Below, in pieces: positions 41,821 through 50,844 of a stretch of DNA of 64,000 nt. This DNA is from Virgibacillus_O sediminis (GTDB lineage Bacteria; Bacillota; Bacilli; Bacillales; Amphibacillaceae), in contig NZ_JBHRRZ010000010.1 in assembly GCF_042643265.1 (NCBI RefSeq), forward strand, positions 58,550-122,549, in the 5' to 3' direction. The position numbers and the translations under genes were made by a program. A model generated the notes under the pieces. It saw only the letters and a program-made list of their open reading frames with translations, was not told where the DNA came from and ran no database searches. Each line of letters starts with the position of its first letter. Position 1 is the stretch's first letter.

Positions 41821-42539
41821 TTCTTTTTCCGGCAGTCGATATAAAAAATGGAAAATGTGTACGCCTGACACAAGGGGATTATAACAAAGAAAAAATTTAC
41901 AGTGATTCTCCACCGGAAACCGCCCTAAAATGGCAGGAAAAAGGTGCTGAATCCCTTCACATTGTGGATCTCGATGGAGCAAAGAGCGGGGAGTCCACCA
42001 ATAAAGGCAGCATCAAAACAATTGCTAAGAAGACCCGGATACCGATTCAAGTAGGAGGAGGAATCCGCAGCCTCGGCTTGATTGACGAATATATTGAAGC
42101 TGGGATCAGCCGCGTGATCATCGGAACCGCTGCAATCAACGACAAAGATTTCCTTGGAAAGGCAGTCAACAAGTATGGCGAAAAAATTGCTGTATCCATT
42201 GATGCCCGCAATGGATATGTAGCGACAGACGGCTGGACCGAAACAAGTTCAGTAAAAGCGTTGGACCTGGTCAAAGAATTGGAAGCGCTGGGAGTGCAGA
42301 CCATTGTATATACAGATATCCTTAAAGATGGAATGCTGCAGGGACCAAATTTCAATGAACTTCAGGCCATTAATGAAGCATCTGCCATGAATGTCATTGC
42401 GTCTGGTGGAATTACGACCAAGGAAGATATAGAGAAATTGAGAGATCTTAAACTGTACGGCGCTATCATTGGCAAAGCATTATATGACGGTACATTGGCC
42501 TTTGAACAAATCGCAGGTGGTGATGGCCATGCTGGCTAA
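41817..42539 (+). CDS. hisA: ProFAR isomerase
   Basis: 240 residues, (beta-alpha)8 barrel. LFPAVDIKNGKCVRLTQGD with catalytic Asp, VGGGIRS, VSIDARNG, YTDILKDGMLQGPN with second Asp, IASGGI. Overlaps hisH (ATGA) and hisF. Confidence 0.95.
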   Translation: MILFPAVDIKNGKCVRLTQGDYNKEKIYSDSPPETALKWQEKGAESLHIVDLDGAKSGESTNKGSIKTIAKKTRIPIQVGGGIRSLGLIDEYIEAGISRVIIGTAAINDKDFLGKAVNKYGEKIAVSIDARNGYVATDGWTETSSVKALDLVKELEALGVQTIVYTDILKDGMLQGPNFNELQAINEASAMNVIASGGITTKEDIEKLRDLKLYGAIIGKALYDGTLAFEQIAGGDGHAG

Positions 42540-43293
42540 GCGTATTGTCCCCTGCCTGGATGTCGATAAAGGACGTGTAGTAAAAGGCAAGAAATTCCAA
42601 AACATCCAGGACGTAGCCGACCCAGTGGAGCTAGCCAATAAATATAACCTGGAAGGCGCCGATGAGCTGGTATTCTACGATATCACAGCATCCAATGAGG
42701 CAAGGGATATTTTCGTAGATGTAGTAGAAAAAGTTGCGGTTGAAATCGCCATTCCCTTTACTGTAGGCGGCGGAATCCGCACCTTGGAAGATATTCACCG
42801 GGTTCTTAGGGCCGGAGCCGACAAGGTGTCCATCAATAGTGCTGCGGTAACCAACCCACAGTTGATTAAGGACTCCGCCTTGAAGTTTGGCTCTCAGTGT
42901 ATTGTATTATCCATTGATGCCAAGCAGACAGGCACCGGGCAATGGATGGTGTTTACCAAGGGAGGAAGAGAGAATACCGGCATTGATGCTATTGAATGGG
43001 CAAAACAAGGAGAACAGCTCGGGGCCGGCGAAATAGTAGTAAATGCCATGGATGCAGATGGAGAAAAAGATGGGTATAACCTGCTGCTGACCAAGAAAAT
43101 TGCCGAGGCGGTCAATATCCCTGTAGTAGCCAGCGGGGGGGCTGGCAAAAAGGAGCATTTCTCCACCGTCCTTAAGGAAGCGGGAGCAGACGCCGCATTG
43201 GCTGCGTCGGTATTCCACTACGGAGAGATACCAATTGCCGAATTAAAGGATTACCTAGCACAGGAAGAGATCATTGTCAGGAGGGATACATAA
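42529..43293 (+). CDS. hisF: Imidazole glycerol phosphate synthase cyclase subunit
   Basis: 254 residues from the ATG at 42529 (MLAKRIVPCLDVDKG), nine bases after AGGTGG; this matches the usual HisF start. TVGGGIRTLED, VLSIDAKQTG, VNAMDADGEKDGYN with the catalytic Asp, VASGGAG. Overlaps hisA by eleven bases and hisI by one (TAATG). Confidence 0.95.
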   Translation: MLAKRIVPCLDVDKGRVVKGKKFQNIQDVADPVELANKYNLEGADELVFYDITASNEARDIFVDVVEKVAVEIAIPFTVGGGIRTLEDIHRVLRAGADKVSINSAAVTNPQLIKDSALKFGSQCIVLSIDAKQTGTGQWMVFTKGGRENTGIDAIEWAKQGEQLGAGEIVVNAMDADGEKDGYNLLLTKKIAEAVNIPVVASGGAGKKEHFSTVLKEAGADAALAASVFHYGEIPIAELKDYLAQEEIIVRRDT

Positions 43294-43931
43294 TGGAAGT
43301 TAACTTAGATAATCTGTCATTTGACGAGAAGGGACTCATCCCAGCAATCGTCCAGGATGCAAATTCAGGCAAAGTATTGACTCTAGCTTATATGAATGAA
43401 TCATCCCTGTTAAAAACCATTGAGACAAAGGAGACCTGGTTCTACAGCAGAAAACGCCAAGAACTTTGGAATAAAGGTGCTACGTCAGGAAATACACAAA
43501 CCGTAAAGCAGATATCCTATGACTGTGACGGGGACGCCCTCCTGGTGCAGGTCGCACCAAAAGGCCCAGCATGCCACACTGGGGAAGAGACATGCTTCCA
43601 TAAATCACTCCAAAAAGAAGAAGAAGTGGTACAGGATGTTGTCTATCAGGTTGCCGGCAAAATAAAGGAACGAAAAGAAAACCCGGTGGAAGGGGCGTAT
43701 ACCACCTATCTCTTCAACGAGGGCATCGATAAGATACTCAAAAAGGTTGGAGAGGAAACAAGTGAAGTTATTATTGGTGCCAAGAATGATGATAAACAAG
43801 AAATCACTTGGGAGATCGCCGATCTTACTTACCACACCCTAGTCTTAATGGAACTGACAGGTGTGACCATTGAAGACATCAAACAGGAATTGCAGAAGCG
43901 GCATATTCAAAAGCAGGAAAACAACCAATAA
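43293..43931 (+). CDS. hisI: Bifunctional phosphoribosyl-AMP cyclohydrolase / phosphoribosyl-ATP pyrophosphatase
   Basis: 212 residues. N-terminal cyclohydrolase (VLTLAYMNE, TWFYSRKRQELWNKGATSGN, DCDGDALLVQV, HTGEETCF with zinc Cys residues) fused to a pyrophosphatase domain (SYTTYLFNEG-like, KVGEETSEVIIGAK, WEIADLTYH). Last gene of the operon; hisC is absent here, as is usual in Bacillus. Confidence 0.94.
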   Translation: MEVNLDNLSFDEKGLIPAIVQDANSGKVLTLAYMNESSLLKTIETKETWFYSRKRQELWNKGATSGNTQTVKQISYDCDGDALLVQVAPKGPACHTGEETCFHKSLQKEEEVVQDVVYQVAGKIKERKENPVEGAYTTYLFNEGIDKILKKVGEETSEVIIGAKNDDKQEITWEIADLTYHTLVLMELTGVTIEDIKQELQKRHIQKQENNQ

Positions 43932-43933
43932 AA

Positions 43934-43974
43934 ATTCAAAAGGGACCATTCCATTTAGGAATGATCCCTTTTCA
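43934..43974. terminator. Bidirectional terminator after the his operon
   Basis: AAAAGGGA-CATTCC pairs with GGAATG-TCCCTTTT, six-base loop, A and T runs on both sides. Also serves the converging lipoprotein gene. Confidence 0.88.
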
Positions 43975-43978
43975 TCTA

Positions 43979-44689
43979 TTAAATCAATGTTTCTACGTCA
44001 GCCTCTTTCTTCAGTTCTTCCACCTTCGTCATAAGCTGCTCCTGTTCCTTCTGGCTGCGCAGCTGCTGTCTAATAGGCTCTTCAAGTTCTTTCAGCTCTC
44101 CTACATCTTCATTTTGGCCTTTCAGCTGGTTGTACATCTCTTCGACCTCTTCGTCCGTCACTTCTACATCCAACTCGGACTCCATATATTTTGTTGTAAC
44201 AAGGTCATCACTCAACTGACTTTTGAACTGTTCCTCCGTCAATTGAAACTGTTCCAGCATAGCTGGGAGCTGATCACCTGATTGTTCCTTTATGTTTGCA
44301 TATTCTTGTTCCACTTCTTCTTCAGTCACTTCAATTCCTGCTCTTTCAGCGTCCTGCAGAATCAGTTCCTGTTCTACTAGAAGATCAAGTGTAAGGTCCT
44401 TAATTTTTTCCTTATCACTGATATCTTCTCCACTTTGCTGCATGGTTGTCTTCACCTGCAGGTAGATTGGATTGTATTTTTCTCCGGTGACCTCAGAGTC
44501 ATTGACTTTAACAACAGACTCGTCTTCACCCACCTTCTCCTCCTCCGTCACTTCAACGCTTTCCTGCGCCTGTTCCGAAGGGTTGTCTGGTGTTTCCTGG
44601 TTACCTTCTTTAGCTGAATCATCTCCGCCACATGCCGCCAGTACTGCTGTGGTCAATAACGCTAACGTGAACATTAAAAGTTTCTTCAT
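43979..44689 (-). CDS. SurA-N/PrsA-like lipoprotein (folding factor candidate)
   Basis: 236 residues. Lipobox VLAACGG, an acidic linker (ETPDNPSEQAQESVEVTEEE), then a SurA N-terminal-type chaperone domain (VNDSEVTGEKYNPIYLQVKTTMQQ, LLVEQELILQDAERAGIEVTEEEVEQEY). No parvulin isomerase domain is visible, so it probably has chaperone activity only, at the outer face of the membrane. Weak ribosome site. Confidence 0.8.
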   Translation of the reverse strand: MKKLLMFTLALLTTAVLAACGGDDSAKEGNQETPDNPSEQAQESVEVTEEEKVGEDESVVKVNDSEVTGEKYNPIYLQVKTTMQQSGEDISDKEKIKDLTLDLLVEQELILQDAERAGIEVTEEEVEQEYANIKEQSGDQLPAMLEQFQLTEEQFKSQLSDDLVTTKYMESELDVEVTDEEVEEMYNQLKGQNEDVGELKELEEPIRQQLRSQKEQEQLMTKVEELKKEADVETLI

Positions 44690-44905
44690 TTAGAGATAAA
44701 CCCCATTTCCTTTCCGTTTCTCTTTATTCAAACATATAGGCCTCATACTTTTCAAGCAACCCAAAAACCCCTTAGCCCCAGCAGGGCGCATCATAACAGG
44801 CTTAGAACGGAAAGTTTACATTTTCAAGACAAAACAACTGTCAGTTTCCATATTTATGCCACAACTGAAATTATCCTGTCCAACCCTTGGCAACAACAAT
44901 AAAGC

Positions 44906-44937
44906 AAAAAGCAGCCCACTTCAATGCAGACTGCTTT
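44906..44937 (-). terminator. Terminator after the siderophore-binding protein gene
   Basis: AAAGCAG pairs with CTGCTTT across a 16-base loop. The A run to its left is a U tract on the minus strand. Confidence 0.6.
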
Positions 44938-44950
44938 CAGTTAAATAGAG

Positions 44951-45895
44951 TTATTCCAGGCTTGCCTTAATTTCATTGACCATTTCTTTTACAGAAACCA
45001 GCCCACCACCGGAAAGATACCAATAATCCGGGCTTAGATAGTAGATTTGATCCTTTTGATAAGCCTTGGTGTTTTTCGTCAGCTCATTTTCAACCAGCTG
45101 TTGTGCGGAAGTATCTCCACCAACTACTGCCGCCCGGTCAACGACATACAGCAGGTCAGGATCCTGTTCCATCACATATTCTGGCGAAATATTCATTCCG
45201 TGTGTGGATGCTTCAATTCCTTCATCGGATGCAGGAACACCAAACACATCATGTATCAATCCAAAACGTGAACTTGGTCCATAAGCACTCATTTTGTCAT
45301 CATTTGCCAAGATAATAAGACCCTCTTCTTCCATGCCTTGCGTCTTTTCAGTCAACTCGGCGATCGAATCTTCAATTTCTGTTACTGCCTCTTCAATCTC
45401 CTCTGTCTTGCCATAGATTTTTCCAAGCTTATTCATGTTCTCCTTGAAGGAATCCATATATCTTGTAGGATCCACCCCAAGATGAATGGTCGGAGCAATC
45501 TCTGATAACTGATCATACAGACTGGCTTGACGAGCTGAGATGATAATCACATCTGGATCGATTTCTGCAATTTTCTCAAAGTCCGGCTCTTTCAGACTGC
45601 CGATATTTTCATAGTCGTCACTATCATAGTGTGCCAGGTAATCAGGAAGAGCCGTTTTTGAAACACCTGCTACGTCAATTCCTAAATAATCCAAACTATC
45701 CAATATACCATAATCAAAGACCACTGCATTTTCAGGGTTCACCGGAACTTCTGTTTCACCGAGTTCATGTTCGATGGTGACTGTCTCCTTTTCCTCTTTT
45801 TCCTCTGCACTAGTTTCCTCATTATTCTCAGCCCCGCAGGCCGTTAATACAGCAAGGATTGCTGCAATTGAAATCAACCATAATAATTTCTTCAT
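44951..45895 (-). CDS. yclQ: Siderophore-binding lipoprotein (YclQ/FatB type)
   Basis: 314 residues, lipobox LTACG, then a periplasmic-binding (class III) domain: HELGETEVPVNPENAVVFDYGILDSLDYLG, PDFEKIAEIDPDVIIIS, FGVPAS. The pattern and the YclNOP neighbours fit the petrobactin/catecholate receptor YclQ of Bacillus. GGAG ribosome site. Separated from the ATPase gene by 285 bases with a hairpin, so it may be expressed apart from the permeases. Confidence 0.88.
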   Translation of the reverse strand: MKKLLWLISIAAILAVLTACGAENNEETSAEEKEEKETVTIEHELGETEVPVNPENAVVFDYGILDSLDYLGIDVAGVSKTALPDYLAHYDSDDYENIGSLKEPDFEKIAEIDPDVIIISARQASLYDQLSEIAPTIHLGVDPTRYMDSFKENMNKLGKIYGKTEEIEEAVTEIEDSIAELTEKTQGMEEEGLIILANDDKMSAYGPSSRFGLIHDVFGVPASDEGIEASTHGMNISPEYVMEQDPDLLYVVDRAAVVGGDTSAQQLVENELTKNTKAYQKDQIYYLSPDYWYLSGGGLVSVKEMVNEIKASLE

Positions 45896-46085
45896 GTTCC
45901 TACTCCTTTACTTCTAGTATTTTTTATTTTTTAAATAGCGACGATGCCATGCAACAGATAAAGCAGCATTATATTTTTAAGCAAAAAGATTTACCTAAAA
46001 TAATCAATAGGTTAAAATAAATAGTAGTGGATTACCTTTATAATGGGACAGCCGTGAGATACTGTTTCATTATAAGGGATTTTTT

Positions 46086-46136
46086 TTGGGAGACCGGATT
46101 CTTTCTTCTTTTTCAAGAGATCCGGTCTCGTTTTAT
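46086..46136. terminator. Hairpin between the siderophore ATPase and binding-protein genes
   Basis: GAGACCGGAT (46094-46103) pairs perfectly with ATCCGGTCTC, 20-base loop. The plus strand side ends GTTTTATAT; the minus side ends CCCAAAAAAAATCCC. The A-rich tail on the minus strand argues against simple termination of the operon; it may protect or process the message. Confidence 0.45.
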
Positions 46137-46180
46137 ATAAAGCTTCTTGCCGCCTCTCTAGCATTCTGCTTCTGACGCTA

Positions 46181-46936
46181 TTAAAAATATACACATATTC
46201 TACGTTGATCAATTTCCTTAATATCAATATCCATGTCATAGATGTCCTTAAGTACACATTTATCAATTACATCACATGCTCTTCCCTGCTTTACAATCTT
46301 ACCATCCTTCAAAGCAACAATATTGTCTGAATAGCAGGAAGCAAAGTTAATATCATGGATAACGATGACAATGGTTTTCCCCATATCATTGACAAGTCTC
46401 CTAAGTGTTTTCATAATCTGGACGGAATGACGCATATCCAGGTTATTTAATGGCTCATCAAGGAGTATATACTCTGTATCCTGGGCGATTACCATCGCTA
46501 TATGTGCCCGTTGGCGCTGGCCGCCACTAAGCTCATCTAAGTATTTATCTTGAAGATCACCGAGTTCCATATAATTGATAGACTTATCGACCTTCTCCCA
46601 ATCTTCCTTCTTCAGTCTTCCCTGGGAATATGGGAAACGGCCGAAGGAGACAAGTTCACGGACCGTCAGTTTTAAATTGATGGCGTTTGTTTGCTTCAAA
46701 ATGGAGATTTTTTTTGCAAGCTCATTATTTTTCACTTGCAGTATGTCTTCCCCGTCAATGGTTATCGCCCCATCATCTTTGGCTATCAGACGGCTTACCA
46801 TGGAAATTAATGTACTTTTCCCTGCACCATTGGGACCGATAAAAGAAGTAATTGTCCCTTTCTCAATTTCCACTGACACATCATCAATGACTTTCTTTTG
46901 GTTATAGGTCTTGAATACATTTTTTATATTTACCAT
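46181..46936 (-). CDS. yclP: Siderophore ABC transporter ATPase (YclP type)
   Basis: 251 residues. Walker A GPNGAGKST, signature LSGGQRQR, Walker B YILLDEPLNNLD, switch His in VIHDINFA; the ending QRRICVYF is as in YclP. Its ATG overlaps the end of the second permease gene. Confidence 0.92.
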   Translation of the reverse strand: MVNIKNVFKTYNQKKVIDDVSVEIEKGTITSFIGPNGAGKSTLISMVSRLIAKDDGAITIDGEDILQVKNNELAKKISILKQTNAINLKLTVRELVSFGRFPYSQGRLKKEDWEKVDKSINYMELGDLQDKYLDELSGGQRQRAHIAMVIAQDTEYILLDEPLNNLDMRHSVQIMKTLRRLVNDMGKTIVIVIHDINFASCYSDNIVALKDGKIVKQGRACDVIDKCVLKDIYDMDIDIKEIDQRRICVYF

Positions 46937-47880
46937 GACTTATTCTCCTTTAACAAAAGATATATGAAGTATACTCCGCCAACAAAATTGATGATTACGC
47001 TGATTGTCGTATCAAATGCGAAGACCTTCTCCACAATGAACTGTCCGCCGAGCAGCGAAATGATACTGATTAACACAGAAGCCATAATAATGTAGAAATG
47101 ACGGTAAGTTTTCATGAATTCATATGCTACATTCACTACTAATAACCCAAGAAAAGTAATAGGGCCGATTAACGCAGTAGCTATCGAGATCAGAACCGCA
47201 ACAAGAATCAGAAGCTGTCTTACAACGGAATTGTACGGCACCCCCAGGTTGATGGCATGGTCCCTGCCCAGCCCCAAGACATCCAGATACTTATAAAGCC
47301 TTATGAAATAAAGAAGTGCCAGAACAATCAAGATAAATGAAAGCAGGACCAAGTTGGTATTGACGTTATTCACACTGGCAAACATGCGGTCCTGAGCAAC
47401 CATGAATTCATTGGGGTCAATTAAAACCTGCATGAAATCTGTGAAACTCCCAAAGAAAGTGCCTAGAATCATCCCTATCAAAAGAAGGAAATAGATATTG
47501 TTCCTTTCCCCTTTAAAAAGCAGGAGGTAAAGCACCAGTGAAAATAACATCATCAGTGCTACAGAGACTAGATAGTTCACATTACTATTCATCATCATCA
47601 ATGAATTGGCTCCAAAGATGAAGATGATCACCGTCTGTAGAAGCAGATAAAGTGAATCAAGTCCCATTACACTGGGTGTTAAGATCCTGTTGTTCGTGAT
47701 CGTCATGAATATCACAGTAGCCAGTGCAATCGATCCTCCGGTAAGGATAATTGCCGCCACTCTGACCAGTCTCCTCGGCAGAATGTAACTAATGTTGCCG
47801 CTCAGGTCATAAAATACGAATAGAAAAGCGAGTGCTGCTGTAATAATGGCCAATATGGCCAGTCTTTTTTTATAACCCAT
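46930..47880 (-). CDS. yclO: Siderophore ABC transporter permease (YclO type)
   Basis: 316 residues, FecCD family with about nine helices (GGSIALATVIFMTITNNRILTPSVMGLDSLY, GPITFLGLLVVNVAYEF). AAGGAG precedes the ATG. Overlaps both neighbours. Confidence 0.9.
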   Translation of the reverse strand: MGYKKRLAILAIITAALAFLFVFYDLSGNISYILPRRLVRVAAIILTGGSIALATVIFMTITNNRILTPSVMGLDSLYLLLQTVIIFIFGANSLMMMNSNVNYLVSVALMMLFSLVLYLLLFKGERNNIYFLLLIGMILGTFFGSFTDFMQVLIDPNEFMVAQDRMFASVNNVNTNLVLLSFILIVLALLYFIRLYKYLDVLGLGRDHAINLGVPYNSVVRQLLILVAVLISIATALIGPITFLGLLVVNVAYEFMKTYRHFYIIMASVLISIISLLGGQFIVEKVFAFDTTISVIINFVGGVYFIYLLLKENKSW

Positions 47881-48823
47881 ATTTTTTTCTCCTTAACAGC
47901 AGATAAATGAAGATTCCGCTGCCAATTACCCCTACGGTCAAGCTGATCGGGATTTCATATGGATAAATGATGATCCTGCCGATAACATCACAGAATAGGA
48001 CAAACACAGCACCCAACAATGCAGTATGCAGCAACGTCTTCTTTAAATGATCCCCTTGGTAGATCGTTACAATATTGGGAATGATCAGTCCCAAGAATGG
48101 AATCACCCCGACCGACAAAACAACCGAAGCCGTGGCCAGGGCCGTAATCATCAAACCAAGATTAACAACCTGCCGGTAATTCAGGCCAAGGTTTTTGGCG
48201 AAATCTTCCCCCATTCCTGCAATCGTGAATTTATTGGCGTAAACATATGCCAGCAGGAGAACGGGAATAGTGATGAACATTAATTCATAGTTCCCGCTCA
48301 TAATCATCGAGAAGTCCCCCTGCATCCAAGAGGACATATTCTGAATGAGATCATTCTGGTAAGCAAAAAATGTGGAAACAGAACTGATAATGTTCCCGAA
48401 CATTAAGCCGATGAGCGGGATGAAAATGGCATCCTTAAATTTAATTTTTTCAAGTATCTTCATAAAAATGAAGGTGCCCAACAAAGCGAACACAAAAGAT
48501 ACAAGCATTTTTTGGAGCGGACTGGCCGCAGCAAACATCATCAACGAAACAAGTACCCCAAGCCTTGCTGAATCAAGTGTACCAGCGGTCGTAGGCGAGA
48601 CAAATTTGTTTCTGCTTAACTGCTGCATAATCAACCCGCAGATACTCATGCTCATACCAGCAATCAAAATGCTTAACAATCTCGGTATCCTGCTTGTAAG
48701 CAGAATTTGCATCTGGCTCTCCGTGAGGCTGAACATATCAAGTGGTGACAGATCAGAAACACCTATGAAAATGGATGCCACTGAGAGAATGATAAGCGCT
48801 GAAACTAAGTATCTTATTTTCAT
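47870..48823 (-). CDS. yclN: Siderophore ABC transporter permease (YclN type)
   Basis: 317 residues from the ATG at 48823 (MKIRYLV), with AGAGAAGG upstream. FecCD family: RIPRLLSILIAGMSMSICGLIMQQLSRNKFVSPTTAG, GVIPFLGLIIPNIV. First gene of yclNOP(Q), behind two Fur-type palindromes. Confidence 0.9.
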   Translation of the reverse strand: MKIRYLVSALIILSVASIFIGVSDLSPLDMFSLTESQMQILLTSRIPRLLSILIAGMSMSICGLIMQQLSRNKFVSPTTAGTLDSARLGVLVSLMMFAAASPLQKMLVSFVFALLGTFIFMKILEKIKFKDAIFIPLIGLMFGNIISSVSTFFAYQNDLIQNMSSWMQGDFSMIMSGNYELMFITIPVLLLAYVYANKFTIAGMGEDFAKNLGLNYRQVVNLGLMITALATASVVLSVGVIPFLGLIIPNIVTIYQGDHLKKTLLHTALLGAVFVLFCDVIGRIIIYPYEIPISLTVGVIGSGIFIYLLLRRKKYGL

Positions 48824-48917
48824 AGAAACGACCTTCTCTTGAAATGCATCATGCAAATCGCCGGTAAGGGCTTACATGAAGCCTTTCATTCCCTTAATGT
48901 GATTGAAATTACTTGTC

Positions 48918-48933
48918 AATAATAATTATTATT
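48918..48933. promoter_or_regulatory. Perfect AT palindrome, possible second Fur site
   Basis: AATAATAATTATTATT is a perfect 16-base palindrome 18 bases from the main Fur box, upstream of yclN. Confidence 0.4.
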
Positions 48934-48950
48934 TTTAACTGATTCTAATT

Positions 48951-48969
48951 AATAATGATATTCATTATC
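48951..48969 (-). promoter_or_regulatory. Fur box upstream of yclN
   Basis: Minus strand GATAATGAATATCATTATT matches 16 of 19 bases of the classical Fur box. The core ATAATGA-TAT-TCATTAT is a perfect inverted repeat. Iron-dependent repression of siderophore uptake is expected. Confidence 0.75.
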
Positions 48970-48983
48970 AATTAGCTCCTTAA

Positions 48984-49180
48984 TTTTCAGTATACCATAT
49001 TAAGTTACTCCGTCAACAAAAAACAGCCAGCTGTTCACCAATTGTTTGAAAACTGAGACGTAACGCGAACACTTGGTCATATATAAGAGGAAATCATAGA
49101 AAACCAACTGTCCGCTGGAGATTGCCCTAGGTACTCACCCGCTATCCAGATAAGGGAGATTTCTTACAATTACCAACAAC
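48984..49180. other. Spacer with a short palindrome
   Basis: AACAGCCAGCTGTT near 49022-49035 is self-complementary. The rest of the stretch up to the next terminator holds no gene that I can support. Confidence 0.3.
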
Positions 49181-49221
49181 AAAAAAACAGCCGGATTAGA
49201 GAAATTCTCTTCCGGCTGTTA
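49180..49221 (-). terminator. Terminator of the FrnE-like gene
   Basis: AACAGCCGGA pairs with TCCGGCTGTT around a loop with further AGAGAA/TTCTCT pairing. The preceding A run gives U on the minus strand. Confidence 0.85.
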
Positions 49222-49224
49222 GAA

Positions 49225-49944
49225 TCATATGGTTTCACAACCCTCGTCTGTACAATAGGTTGTCTCGGCCTTCTTTTTCGGCTTGAAAATTTCAAGGTCT
49301 GGTGTTGAGTTCTCCTCTTCCCACACCTGCTCAAGCACTTCCTTGAAAACTTCTTCCGGCTGCGCACCGGAAATGGCATACTTCTCGTTGAATACAAAAA
49401 ACGGCACACCCTGCACACCTATTTGGCGTGCCTGCTCTTCATCTCCTCTTACATGGATGGCATAATCGTCCACTTTCAGCAAGGTTGTGACAGCATCGGC
49501 GTCAAGGCCGACTTCCTCTGCCAGTTCAATTAAGGCAGCATGATCACTGATCAGCTTTCCTTCGGAGAAATATGCACGGAGAAGTCTTTCCGTCATTTCT
49601 CTGCCTTTCCCTTGTTCCTCAGCGTACTGGGCAACACGGTGGGCATCAAATGTATTTGTATGCTGCATCTTCTCAAAATTATAATCCAACCCTAATTCTG
49701 CAGCCTGCCTGCCGACACTTTCATTCATGGCCTTCGCTTCCTCTACAGGCATTCCTTTCGTTTCGGCAAGATATTCGTGGATATTCTGCACCGGCATTGT
49801 TTCCGCTGCCGGATTCAACTCGTAGCTTTTATATTGCAATATGACATCATTCTTATGTGTGAAATTCTCTAGAGCATTTTCCAATCGGCGCTTCCCCATA
49901 TAACAGAATGGGCACACAAAGTCGGACCATACTTCTATTTTCAT
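49225..49944 (-). CDS. DsbA-family oxidoreductase, FrnE-like
   Basis: 239 residues from the ATG at 49944, preceded by GAGGTGGA; the longer frame to 50001 lacks a ribosome site. Thioredoxin fold with SDFVCPFCYMGKRRLE (CPFC active site), long helical insert, and QGVPFFVFNEKYAISGAQPEE with cis-Pro. The C-terminus YCTDEGCETI adds two more Cys. No signal peptide, so cytoplasmic. Relatives act in redox stress or polyketide-type isomerisations; substrate unknown. Confidence 0.88.
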   Translation of the reverse strand: MKIEVWSDFVCPFCYMGKRRLENALENFTHKNDVILQYKSYELNPAAETMPVQNIHEYLAETKGMPVEEAKAMNESVGRQAAELGLDYNFEKMQHTNTFDAHRVAQYAEEQGKGREMTERLLRAYFSEGKLISDHAALIELAEEVGLDADAVTTLLKVDDYAIHVRGDEEQARQIGVQGVPFFVFNEKYAISGAQPEEVFKEVLEQVWEEENSTPDLEIFKPKKKAETTYCTDEGCETI

Positions 49945-50073
49945 TTCATCCACCTCATTTCTGGAAATATTGTAGCATAGCTTATAGTGTTCATTAAACA
50001 ATGTGCATTACGGTAATTATTGGTGATAATGTATGATAGGCTAAAAGTTATCCAGTCCCTGCCCTTGATTTTA

Positions 50074-50529
50074 CTAATCTTTATAGGATTTAGTTTCCTG
50101 AATGGAACCGTCATACTTGTATACTGTCAGGGAAGTTCCCTTATTCTTTGCAATATCCCTTGCTCTTTTAACTGCTTCTTGTTTATCGCTGAATACCTTG
50201 TCAGGCTTTTTAGCATCAGCCGATTGGACCGCCCAGCCGTCTTCATGGGAGATAACCTGTTCCCCTTCCTCTAGACGTTCCGGGTTATTATCATGCCTTT
50301 TCCCTTCGGAAGATCTTTCTGCCGGCTTCCCATGCCTTTTATACTCCTCTAGTTCTTCCCCGCTTGCATTACTATGCCATTCCTTTGCCTGTTCGATAGC
50401 AATGGGAATCGCTCTTCCTTCTTCATAACCTTCATCTATCATGGAATTTGCAATATCAATTGCTTTCTTTTTCGTAATGCTGTTTAAATTCTTCATGGAT
50501 GAGGGATAATCGTTCATGGTCCAAGGCAA
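50074..50529 (-). CDS. DUF2188-domain protein with conserved N-terminal module
   Basis: 151 residues from a TTG at 50529, nine bases after GAGGAGG. The ATG at 50547 lies inside that ribosome site, so it is rejected. It gives MPWTMNDYPSSMKNL, the usual start of these Bacillus proteins. Residues 1-60 carry KKKAIDIANSMIDEGYEEGRAIPIAIEQAKEW; the C-terminal DUF2188 domain has DGWAVQSADAKKPDKVF and KNKGTSLTVYKYDGSIQ. Hydrophilic, with an acidic linker. Function unknown; possibly stress-related. Confidence 0.8.
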   Translation of the reverse strand: MPWTMNDYPSSMKNLNSITKKKAIDIANSMIDEGYEEGRAIPIAIEQAKEWHSNASGEELEEYKRHGKPAERSSEGKRHDNNPERLEEGEQVISHEDGWAVQSADAKKPDKVFSDKQEAVKRARDIAKNKGTSLTVYKYDGSIQETKSYKD

Positions 50530-50809
50530 TTCGACATTCCTCCTCAACCTTTTAGTTGTATAATACCCGCTCCTACCAAATTAAAACGTGCCCCTTTGAA
50601 CAAAGGAGCACGAGTCCGTTGAAGCGAGGTGCGGAATGCAAAAAAGCGGATAGATCGACTTTGCCACCGCCAGCTGTTGGCTTGCCTAGACGCTCATTTC
50701 CGTATGAAAAAAGACCTGTCACATGGAAGAGAGCTTCAAGTCTTACATGGGCTCGAGATGGCCCCTGCTTACGAACGAAATAATGCTGCTTTGCATAAAC
50801 CACATAAGA
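50530..50809. other. Spacer, possibly a decayed repeat
   Basis: GTGCCCCTTTG (50587-50597) pairs with CAAAGGAGCAC (50601-50611), one mismatch. A 76-codon minus-strand frame (50573-50803, ATG start) crosses it, with NERLGKPTAGGGKVDLSAF-like text that I recall from short Bacillaceae repeat-derived frames. It has no clear ribosome site, so I leave it as spacer. Confidence 0.3.
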
Positions 50810-50844
50810 AAACAGCTGAAGCCTGATGCTTCAGCTGTTTTCTT
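50810..50844 (-). terminator. Terminator of fni, overlapping its stop codon
   Basis: Perfect 15-base stem GAAAACAGCTGAAGC with GCTTCAGCTGTTTTC around a five-base loop. The stem includes the fni TGA. Confidence 0.8.

Noticed and set aside
46012..46266. 84-codon minus-strand frame after yclP
   Set aside because: It overlaps the yclP end in another frame, crosses the hairpin, and has no good ribosome site.
50573..50803. 76-codon minus-strand frame before fni
   Set aside because: No clear ribosome site and likely repeat-derived; kept only as a note on the spacer.
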